DNA of 5,126 bases from an uncultured Erythrobacteraceae bacterium (GTDB taxonomy: Bacteria; Pseudomonadota; Alphaproteobacteria; Sphingomonadales; Sphingomonadaceae), in NCBI GenBank assembly GCA_950071875.1, contig CATMNW010000208.1, positions 1-5,126 of the forward strand, in the 5' to 3' direction. The first letter of the stretch is position 1. Each line of letters begins with the position of its first letter. A model generated the notes under the pieces. That model made no database searches. It was not told the origin of the DNA and worked only from the letters and a program-made list of their open reading frames with translations. Both the position numbers and the translations under genes were made by a program. This document shows positions 1 through 5,126 of this stretch, in pieces.

Positions 1-60
1 TGGTAGAGCATCGGTCTCCAAAACCGAGGGCCACGGGTTCGAATCCTGTCACCCCTGCCA
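1..60 (+). tRNA. tRNA-Trp (CCA), 5' end cut off by the window
   Basis: This is the 3' part of a tryptophan tRNA. The visible part starts in the D-loop, followed by the D-stem 3' strand GAGC. The anticodon stem is TCGGT (11-15) with ACCGA (23-27), and the loop CTCCAAA places the anticodon CCA at 18-20. The T-arm is ACGGG / TTCGAAT / CCTGT. The acceptor 3' strand is CACCCCT, followed by discriminator G and an encoded CCA at 58-60. About 16 bases at the 5' end (the acceptor 5' strand and the start of the D-arm) lie outside the window. In many proteobacteria tRNA-Trp is followed by secE-nusG. Here it is followed by a terminator and a convergent gene, so that linkage is absent on this side. Confidence 0.96.
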
Positions 61-79
61 TTATTTTCGTTGCCGAATG

Positions 80-112
80 AAAAAGGCGCCCGGATCATTC
101 CGGGCGCCTTTT
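80..112. terminator. Bidirectional Rho-independent terminator between tRNA-Trp and the RTX gene
   Basis: A perfect 9-bp GC stem, GGCGCCCGG (85-93) with CCGGGCGCC (100-108), closes a 6-base loop ATCATT. It is flanked by A5 on the left (80-84) and T4 on the right (109-112, then CCTTT). Because the flanks are complementary, the hairpin has a U-tract on either strand. It sits 20 bases after the tRNA 3' end and 24 bases after the stop of the convergent RTX gene, so it probably serves both. Confidence 0.9.
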
Positions 113-135
113 CCTTTGAAGCCGATCGAATTGGC

Positions 136-2961
136 TCAGAAGACGAAGTCGCTCGCCTGCATGAAGGTGTTCCCGTCGATCCTCAGGGCATAATCCGCAA
201 CACCGTCGCCATTTGTATCCATCTCCAGCACCGAGCCATTCGAAGTGGTGACGAAGCGAGCCTGCCCCGCGACATTGGTGAAGGCGTTGCTACCGATGAA
301 GCTGAAGGCCTGATTTCCCGCTGCCTTCGTATTGGCGTCGATAGCCGAAAGGTCGATCCGGTCGCCTTCGTTGCGCTGGAAATCCACGACAAGGTCAGTA
401 GTCGTGCCGGTCTTGCCCAGATCTCCATCGGCAAAGACGAACCGGTCTGCCCCGTATCCGCCGAACAACACGTCGATACCGGCGCCGCCAATCAGAATAT
501 CGTTGCCGTATTCGCCAAGCAGGACATCATTGCCCGCAAGGCCGGAGAGCACGTCGTTCGCGGATGCCCCGACGATGTAATTGTCGGCCGTATTGCCCGT
601 CAGCCTCATCGCATTCCAGCTGCCGCCGATCAGGTTTTCCAGATTGGCGCCCAATGTGTAATCGCCATAGACTACCACGGTGTCCTCACCGCCACCGGCT
701 TCTTCGATCACCGTGTCGCCGGCTTCGTTGACGTAGTAGGTGTCGTCGCCGCCGCCGCCGGTCATGGTATCGGCGCCTGCACCGCCATCGAGGAAGTCGT
801 TCCCCCAGCCGCCAACGAGGGTGTCATTTCCGTCACCGCCGTCGAGCGTGTCGTCACCGCCACCACCGTCGAGACTATCGTTGTCCAGACCGCCGAGGAG
901 ATAATCCATACCTCCGCCGCCGCGCAGCACATCGAAGCCGTTTCCTCCCTCGAGATAGTCATCGCCTGCGGCGCCGGTCAGGATGTCGTTGCCATCGTGG
1001 CCGTAGAGGCGGCTGGTAGCCCCGGTCACACGGATAACGTTGGCCAGCGAATTGCCCTGGATCTCCTGTCCGTAGAAGGTGGCCGTTCCTATTGCGTTCT
1101 CGATGTTCTCGCCCAAAGCAAACCAGCCGTCGTAGGATATTTCGACAGTGTCGATCCCTTCGCCTTCTGCTTCGAATACGTAATCCATGTAGTCATCGAC
1201 GAAATAGTAGTCGTCACCCTTGCCGCCGAGCATCGTGTCGGCGCCGCTGCCACCATCGAGCTTGTCGTTACCGTCGCCGCCCTCGAGCCGGTCGAAGCCA
1301 TTTCCGCCGAGGAGCTTGTCATTGCCGGATAACCCCTTCAGCGTGTCATCGCCGTCGAGACCGGTCAAAGTGTCGCCATAGGCGCCACCGGTAATGGCAT
1401 TATCGAGCGCGTTACCCGTGAAATTCAGGGGACGGTTGGCAGTGCCGATCAGGTTTTCGACATTCGCGCCGAGCGTATAGTCGGTCAGCGATGTCTGGAC
1501 GGTGTCGATGCCTTGGCCGATGCCTTCCGAAACCACGTCCTTGAAATAATCTACGACGTAATAGTCATCGCCAGCGCCACCGAACATCTGGTCGAGACCA
1601 GCGCCCCCATCAAGGTAGTCATCGCCGTCGCCGCCATAAAGCTTGTCGAGATTACGATTGCCGAACAACCGGTCATCACCATCGCCACCACGCAGGTCAT
1701 CGTCGCCGGCTCCGCCGTAAATGGAGTCGTTTCCACGCTTTCCGTCGATCAGGTTGGCCTTGCCATTCCCTGAGATCGTATTGGCAGCGTTGTTGCCGAC
1801 GACGGCGGAGGAAAGGATGCCTTCGACCCGCAGGTTTTCGACGTTATTTGCCATAGTGTAGGAGGCGATGTTTTTTAGGCGGATCGTATCGAGCCCGCCG
1901 CCGGCCTTCTCTATGATCACATCATCGACGTGGTTGACGATGTAGGTATCGTTCCCGGCGCGCCCTTCCATACGGTCGGCGTCTGCCGTTCCGCGGAAGG
2001 TTTCGTTGCGACCAGACAGATCGATAAGCTGAACCTTCCCATTCGTCGTGTCCGTTACGGAGATGTAGCCTCCGTCGGGGGACATCTTCAGTTGGTCTCC
2101 GAAGCCCACGGTGTTGTTCCACCCGCTTGAAACCAGATCGAAGCGCTCCACCACGGACCAGTTGGCGGTATTATATTGTACCAGCTGGCCGATCTCCGAA
2201 TGAAACACATAGAGCGATTGCCCGTCGGGGCTGAAAAGCAAGCCGTCGACCGTGTTTCCAAGATCAATATAGCTTTGAGCCTGTAACTTCAGATCGTAAA
2301 TGTTGAGGCCGCCGTAATACGCGAACTGCACGACCATTCCGGCTGCTTCGCTGATCGCCTGAGATCCCCAGTTGAAGCCGGATGAGACACCGCCTTGGTA
2401 GTTGTCTCCGAAATGGGTGATCGTGCCAGTGCGGTCGTCGTAAATTGCCAGGGGGCCGTTCGATATGCCCGGCTGCGCGATCAGGGAGAGATGGCCATCT
2501 TCGACAATGACGTTGTAGTCGGTCGAGTACCACGAGGTATCGCCCTCGATCGCCGAGAAGCTGTTTGTCGAGAGGTCCAGCTTGAGCATTTCGTTCGAAC
2601 TGACGATGGCATGGCCGCCGTCGACGATCTCGATGTCATGGAATGAATACTCGCCGCGTATGCTGGTGCGTGCGCCGGTTGCCGTATCGAACTGGCGGAT
2701 GAGGCCCGCGCTTGCTCCATCTCCCCCCGGCACCGTGACGAGCAGCGTTGCACCATCTTCCGAGAGGGTCATGCCGCCCGGCAATCCGCCCACGCTCCAC
2801 GAACTCAGTTTGGCCCCTGAGGCGGTGTCGTAGGTCTCGATGCGGCCATCGCTCGTGGCTACGTAGAGCCGGGTTCCATCTGCATTGAAAAGCGTGCTGA
2901 CGCCGCCCGACGCCCTGAAGATAGACTGGGTGTAGCTGTCATTACCAGTGTAATTGCCCAT
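136..2961 (-). CDS. Secreted RTX calcium-binding protein with N-terminal beta-propeller-like region
   Basis: This is a 941-residue hemolysin-type calcium-binding protein, probably exported by a type I (ABC/MFP/TolC) system and folded outside the cell on binding Ca2+. Residues 1-318 carry degenerate propeller blades, for example RLYVATSDGRIETYD and LLFSPDGQSLYVF, resembling YVTN/quinoprotein-like repeats. Residues 329-839 hold four super-repeats. Each has a GGxGDDxYxV lead, a DTV strand, a YTLxxNVENL linker, and then GGxGxDxLx nonapeptides. Residues 840-941 form a serralysin-like C-terminal region with DLVVDF and an EF-hand-like DTNGDGVADY loop, and end in DFVF, typical of type I signals. I see no Sec signal peptide and no cysteine, both usual for this secretion route. 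I chose the ATG at 2961 because AAGGA lies 8 bases upstream. The in-frame ATG at 2970 starts inside that Shine-Dalgarno sequence and would add only three residues. No transporter genes are adjacent. The substrate or role (adhesin, matrix, enzyme) cannot be told: no catalytic motif such as HExxH is visible. Confidence 0.93.
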   Translation of the reverse strand: MGNYTGNDSYTQSIFRASGGVSTLFNADGTRLYVATSDGRIETYDTASGAKLSSWSVGGLPGGMTLSEDGATLLVTVPGGDGASAGLIRQFDTATGARTSIRGEYSFHDIEIVDGGHAIVSSNEMLKLDLSTNSFSAIEGDTSWYSTDYNVIVEDGHLSLIAQPGISNGPLAIYDDRTGTITHFGDNYQGGVSSGFNWGSQAISEAAGMVVQFAYYGGLNIYDLKLQAQSYIDLGNTVDGLLFSPDGQSLYVFHSEIGQLVQYNTANWSVVERFDLVSSGWNNTVGFGDQLKMSPDGGYISVTDTTNGKVQLIDLSGRNETFRGTADADRMEGRAGNDTYIVNHVDDVIIEKAGGGLDTIRLKNIASYTMANNVENLRVEGILSSAVVGNNAANTISGNGKANLIDGKRGNDSIYGGAGDDDLRGGDGDDRLFGNRNLDKLYGGDGDDYLDGGAGLDQMFGGAGDDYYVVDYFKDVVSEGIGQGIDTVQTSLTDYTLGANVENLIGTANRPLNFTGNALDNAITGGAYGDTLTGLDGDDTLKGLSGNDKLLGGNGFDRLEGGDGNDKLDGGSGADTMLGGKGDDYYFVDDYMDYVFEAEGEGIDTVEISYDGWFALGENIENAIGTATFYGQEIQGNSLANVIRVTGATSRLYGHDGNDILTGAAGDDYLEGGNGFDVLRGGGGMDYLLGGLDNDSLDGGGGDDTLDGGDGNDTLVGGWGNDFLDGGAGADTMTGGGGDDTYYVNEAGDTVIEEAGGGEDTVVVYGDYTLGANLENLIGGSWNAMRLTGNTADNYIVGASANDVLSGLAGNDVLLGEYGNDILIGGAGIDVLFGGYGADRFVFADGDLGKTGTTTDLVVDFQRNEGDRIDLSAIDANTKAAGNQAFSFIGSNAFTNVAGQARFVTTSNGSVLEMDTNGDGVADYALRIDGNTFMQASDFVF
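445..1977 (-). repeat. Four RTX super-repeats encoded within the calcium-binding protein
   Basis: The coding sequence repeats a composite module four times. The approximate spans are 1591-1977 (129 residues), 1237-1590 (118), 769-1236 (156) and 445-768 (108). Each module pairs a non-RTX spacer (GDDxYxV, then DTV, then YTLGANVENL or a variant) with a block of Ca2+-binding nonapeptides. The third module is longest: its nonapeptide block is extended and its linker is the most divergent (FALGENIENAIG instead of YTLGANVENLIG). The repeats are diverged in DNA, which suggests old duplications rather than a recent expansion. Confidence 0.85.
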
Positions 2962-2969
2962 TACTGACA

Positions 2970-2975
2970 TCCTTC
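2970..2975 (-). promoter_or_regulatory. Ribosome binding site that decides the RTX gene start
   Basis: Read on the minus strand this is GAAGGA, a good Shine-Dalgarno sequence. It lies 8 bases before the ATG at 2961. The other in-frame ATG (2968-2970) begins on the last A of the same motif, so it cannot use it. The motif also forms one arm of an inverted repeat (2971-3007), so its access may be controlled. Confidence 0.75.
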
Positions 2976-3050
2976 AACAGCGGGCCTGTCGACGGCCTTG
3001 CTGAAGGGCAGTGCGAAGTGCATCCGCAAGTATACCGCCGATCCCTTCAG
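2971..3050 (-). promoter_or_regulatory. Leader inverted repeats that may sequester the RTX gene ribosome binding site
   Basis: Read as RTX mRNA, three related segments occur in order: CTGAAGGG (3050-3043), its perfect complement CCCTTCAG (3008-3001), and TGAAGG (2976-2971), which contains most of the Shine-Dalgarno sequence. The middle segment can pair with either neighbour. Pairing with the last gives a hairpin over 2971-3007 with outer stem CCTTCA/TGAAGG and inner stem GGCC/GGCC around a 7-base loop, which would hide the ribosome binding site. Pairing with the first would free it. The complementarity is visible. The switching, and whether transcription starts upstream of 3050, are inference. 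Confidence 0.4.
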
Positions 3051-3217
3051 GAGATCGGTCAGGTCGGGATTTACCCGCGTCCGGTGGAACCGGAAATATA
3101 CAAAATAGCGACTTGCGATAAGTGATGACGATCTTTCGCCATTGTGTCGAAAATATCGCAGCAGCCGAACCGACCTACCGCTTGTGCCGCAAACCGACGG
3201 GCACTATCGCGACAGGC

Positions 3218-4102
3218 ATGACCGAAGAAGAAAAGCACAAGCGCGATCTGTCTGATCGCAAGTTCTACCCGGCCGACGAAGAGGCCGAATTCCAGAAGAA
3301 GCAGCCCCAGCAAACGCCGCAAACCGCGCATCCCGCGTACAAGCTGGCGTTCCAGGACACGGACTTCCTGTTGCGTGACGAACTGCGACCCGTCCGCTTT
3401 CAGCTGGAACTGCTCAAACCGGAAATGTTGCTCGATGAAGCGGGCGTCGGCTCGACGCTGGTGATGTATGGCAGTGCGCGCATCCCGCCGCCGGAAGCCG
3501 CAGACACTGCGCTCGAAGGCGCAAAGGACTTGCCGGAAGACGAGCGCAAGGTCGTCGAAAGCCTCGTGGCGAAGAGCAAGTATTATGGCGAAGCGCGCAA
3601 GCTCGCGCGGATGGTGACCGAGAAATCTATCATCGAGGACGGCAAGCGGCAGTTCGTGGTCTGCTCGGGCGGCGGTCCGTCGATCATGGAAGCAGCCAAC
3701 CGCGGTGCAAGCGATGCAGGTGGCGAGAGTATCGGGCTCAATATCATCCTGCCGCACGAACAGGCACCCAACCAGTACGTGACACCCTATCTCAGCCTCA
3801 ACTTCCACTATTTCGCGCTGCGCAAGATGCACTTCCTGCTACGTGCGAAAGCAGTCGCCGTATTCCCGGGTGGGTTCGGTACGTTCGACGAATTCTTCGA
3901 ACTGCTCACACTGATCCAGACCGGCAAGATGAAGCCGATGCCGATCCTGCTGTTCGGCAAGGATTTTTGGACCCGTGTCGTGAATTTCGAAGCTATCGCC
4001 GAAGAAGGCACGATTTCGAAGAAAGATCTCGACCTGTTCCGCTGGTGCGAAACCGCGGACGAGGCATGGGATCATATTCGCAAGTTCTACGAACTCGACT
4101 GA
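3218..4102 (+). CDS. LOG-family (TIGR00730-like) nucleotide 5'-monophosphate phosphoribohydrolase, long form
   Basis: This 294-residue cytosolic Rossmann-fold protein belongs to the LOG / 'lysine decarboxylase-like' family. Characterised members split the N-glycosidic bond of nucleoside 5'-monophosphates (AMP or cytokinin ribotides) to release the base and ribose 5-phosphate. The hallmarks are present: SGGGPSIMEAANRGA (150-164), the RK pair in LRKMHF (R202, K203), and the signature PGGFGTFDE (217-225) matching PGGxGTxxE. The core starts near residue 78 (STLVMYGSARIPPPE). Before it lies a charged, glutamine- and proline-rich extension of about 75 residues that short LOG proteins (about 180-220 residues) lack. 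I chose the ATG at 3218 because MTEEEKHKRDLSDRKF begins family-like sequence. The frame stays open to a GTG at 3122, but those 32 residues look random. The ribosome binding site is poor (AGG one base before ATG), so the start is less certain than the gene. The last 16 bp overlap the convergent thiD. The exact substrate is unknown. Confidence 0.92.
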   Translation: MTEEEKHKRDLSDRKFYPADEEAEFQKKQPQQTPQTAHPAYKLAFQDTDFLLRDELRPVRFQLELLKPEMLLDEAGVGSTLVMYGSARIPPPEAADTALEGAKDLPEDERKVVESLVAKSKYYGEARKLARMVTEKSIIEDGKRQFVVCSGGGPSIMEAANRGASDAGGESIGLNIILPHEQAPNQYVTPYLSLNFHYFALRKMHFLLRAKAVAVFPGGFGTFDEFFELLTLIQTGKMKPMPILLFGKDFWTRVVNFEAIAEEGTISKKDLDLFRWCETADEAWDHIRKFYELD

Positions 4103-4929
4103 TCCGCTTCGGCGGGGGCAGGGTCCAGCTTGCGCACCGCCTGGTGCCCCAGCGGACCCGAGCCTTCGCCGAACCCCGGTGCGTTTTCTATCGCCGCATA
4201 GGTAAATGCACGCGCAATGCGGATCGCATTGGTGGTCGGTTGACGATGGGCGAGCATGGTGGCGAGGGCCGCGGACAGGGTGCACCCCGTGCCATGGGTA
4301 TGCCGCGTATCTAGACGGTGATGGGCAAAGCTGGCCATCTTTCCAGTCGGCGAGACGATGCGGTCGACGACCTGATCGGTGTCACCGGCATGACCGCCTT
4401 TCGCGAGCACCTGCACTCCGTGCTTTTCGGACAGCTGCCTGGCGGCATCGAATATCTCGTCATCGGCAATGGTCGAACGACCCGCCAGCACCTGGAGTTC
4501 GGGCAGGTTCGGCGTGACGATGGTTGCGATTTCCATGAGCGATGCGAAGGCGGCAATCGTATCTTCATCCGCCAGCACCGACCCGCTGGTGGCAACCATC
4601 ACCGGATCGAAAACGATGGGCCCGGCAAAGGTATCGAGGCGCCTGGCCAGCATGCGCGCCGTCTCGGGTGAGCCGAGCATACCGATCTTGATCGCATCGG
4701 CGCCGATATCGGAAAGGCAGCTCTCGACCTGATCGAGGACGAAGGCCGAGCCTAGCGCCTCGACCGCCTGAACTCCGTGCGTGTTTTGCGCGGTGACAGC
4801 CGTGATGGCGGTCATCGCATAACCGCCCAGCATGGTGATGGCCTTGATATCCGCCTGAATGCCTGCGCCACCACAACTGTCCGAGCCGGCGATGGACAGC
4901 ACACGGGGAGGGGGAGGGGCGTCGTTCAT
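4087..4929 (-). CDS. thiD: ThiD, hydroxymethylpyrimidine / phosphomethylpyrimidine kinase
   Basis: This 280-residue cytosolic kinase phosphorylates 4-amino-5-hydroxymethyl-2-methylpyrimidine (HMP) to HMP-P and then HMP-PP, the pyrimidine half of thiamine. Ribokinase-superfamily motifs appear in order: the GSDSCGGAGIQAD substrate loop (15-27), KIGML (81-85), DPVMVATSG (108-116), TPNLPEL (139-145), KGGH (178-181 or one earlier) and HGTGCTLSAA (212-221), with the catalytic cysteine at 216 and the anion-hole glycines beside it. The length is close to the usual 260-280. The ATG at 4929 is chosen because the conserved RVLSIAGSDS begins 8 residues later. The longer open frame to 5025 runs through the upstream DUF1272 gene in another frame. 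That gene's stop overlaps this start as ATGA and no strong Shine-Dalgarno is seen, so translation is probably coupled. The C-terminal tail after GHQAV is short, polar and unconserved in appearance. Confidence 0.97.
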   Translation of the reverse strand: MNDAPPPPRVLSIAGSDSCGGAGIQADIKAITMLGGYAMTAITAVTAQNTHGVQAVEALGSAFVLDQVESCLSDIGADAIKIGMLGSPETARMLARRLDTFAGPIVFDPVMVATSGSVLADEDTIAAFASLMEIATIVTPNLPELQVLAGRSTIADDEIFDAARQLSEKHGVQVLAKGGHAGDTDQVVDRIVSPTGKMASFAHHRLDTRHTHGTGCTLSAALATMLAHRQPTTNAIRIARAFTYAAIENAPGFGEGSGPLGHQAVRKLDPAPAEADQSSS

Positions 4930-5126
4930 CGCTTGAACTTGCGCTCCGTGGCCGGGGGAAACTTCTCCTGCAGCTTCTTGGAGCGGGTGGGCCGATCCAT
5001 CATTTCGCCCCCGCAATTGGGGCAAATGTCGTCGAGATCATGTGCGCAATCGGCGCAGAAGGTGCATTCGAAGCTGCAGATGAATGCGCCTGGCGCTTCG
5101 GCGGGCGTATCGACACCGCAGCGTTC
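4926..5126 (-). CDS. DUF1272 cysteine-rich small protein, 5' end cut off by the window
   Basis: The last 66 residues and the stop of a small protein are read leftward from the window edge. The visible chain begins ERCGVDTPAEAPGAFICSFE and continues with CTFCADC, then CPNCGGE, and ends in a basic tail (RPTRSKKLQEKF...TERKFKR). Cysteines at visible positions 3, 17, 21, 24, 27, 35 and 38 suggest metal (probably zinc) binding. This layout and the ICSFECTFCADC and CPNCGGE blocks match the DUF1272 family, whose members are about 70-80 residues. By comparison with the usual LELRPNC start, probably only 8-10 residues are missing. Family function is unknown. The TGA stop (4926-4928) overlaps the thiD ATG, giving a coupled leftward operon. 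Confidence 0.9.
   Translation of the reverse strand, partial: ERCGVDTPAEAPGAFICSFECTFCADCAHDLDDICPNCGGEMMDRPTRSKKLQEKFPPATERKFKR

Larger units (their letters stand above)
2962..3217. promoter_or_regulatory. Divergent intergenic region between the RTX and LOG genes
   Basis: These 256 bases separate two divergent starts and must hold at least the RTX promoter. They contain the leader inverted repeats described separately, a short dyad CCGATC/GATCGG (3038-3043 and 3053-3058), a small dyad CCGGT-GGA-ACCGG (3081-3093), and an AT-rich patch at 3094-3107. The patch offers -10-like hexamers on both strands (TATACA rightward, TATATT leftward), but I find no convincing -35 at 16-18 bases, so no promoter is assigned. 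The part from 3122 onward is open in the LOG frame but looks non-coding. Confidence 0.45.

Noticed and set aside
70..1332. A 420-codon open frame on the plus strand opposite the RTX repeats
   Set aside because: It is the antisense of GC-rich Gly/Asp repeats, which rarely form stops in that frame. Its translation is a low-complexity run of Val, Ala and Ile with the same periodicity as the repeats, and its start lies just before the shared terminator.
445..1977. Regular spaced repeats that could be mistaken for CRISPR or tandem DNA repeats
   Set aside because: The period follows 9-residue codon units in one frame, with diverged DNA and no identical repeat-spacer pattern.
2008..2961. N-terminal region of the RTX protein as an active lactonase
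   Set aside because: Blade-like repeats are visible, but I cannot point to the metal or catalytic residues of a lactonase, so only a propeller-like fold is claimed.
3081..3093. Small dyad CCGGT-GGA-ACCGG as an operator or terminator
   Set aside because: A 5-bp stem with a 3-base loop is expected by chance in GC-rich DNA, and no T-tract or second copy is seen.
3122..3217. Longer LOG start at GTG 3122 or ATG 3125
   Set aside because: The extra 32 residues resemble no family sequence, and MTEEEKHKRDLSDRKF looks like the natural beginning. A leader function for this stretch cannot be excluded.
3071..3832. A 253-codon minus-strand open frame opposite the LOG gene
   Set aside because: It lies antisense to a clearly conserved Rossmann protein, has no recognisable motif, and has an Arg/His/Phe-rich composition typical of shadow frames.
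4930..5025. Longer ThiD start at 5025 adding 32 residues
   Set aside because: These bases encode the conserved DUF1272 tail in another frame, and the ThiD fold begins right after the ATG at 4929.

Overview
The window looks like chromosomal DNA of a GC-rich alphaproteobacterium. The form of the LOG-family and ThiD proteins, the DUF1272 zinc-ribbon neighbour and the base composition suggest Sphingomonadales, perhaps Erythrobacteraceae. That placement is inference from remembered family resemblance, not from a search.

Layout. Bases 1-60 are the 3' part of tRNA-Trp (anticodon CCA), read rightward. A strong symmetric hairpin at 80-112 can end both this tRNA and the convergent gene to its right. 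Bases 136-2961 (minus strand) encode one large cysteine-free secreted-type protein. It has an N-terminal beta-propeller-like region, four super-repeats of RTX calcium-binding nonapeptides joined by 'NVENL' linkers, and a C-terminal type I secretion region ending in DFVF. Bases 2962-3217 are a divergent intergenic region with inverted repeats that could fold over the ribosome binding site of the RTX gene. Bases 3218-4102 (plus strand) encode a LOG-family (TIGR00730-like) nucleotide phosphoribohydrolase with a long N-terminal extension. Bases 4087-4929 (minus strand) encode ThiD, the HMP/HMP-P kinase of thiamine synthesis, whose 3' end overlaps the LOG gene by 16 bp. Bases 4926-5126 (minus strand) are the 3' part of a DUF1272 cysteine-rich small protein, whose stop codon overlaps the thiD start (ATGA).

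How the genes relate. DUF1272 and thiD form a tightly coupled leftward pair. The LOG gene converges on them, and the RTX gene is transcribed away from LOG towards the tRNA. No type I transporter genes lie in the window, so the RTX protein must use a system encoded elsewhere. Apart from the RTX gene the content is ordinary housekeeping. I see no mobile element, CRISPR array or clearly new multi-gene system. The most worthwhile leads are the propeller-RTX fusion and the possible RNA switch in its leader.
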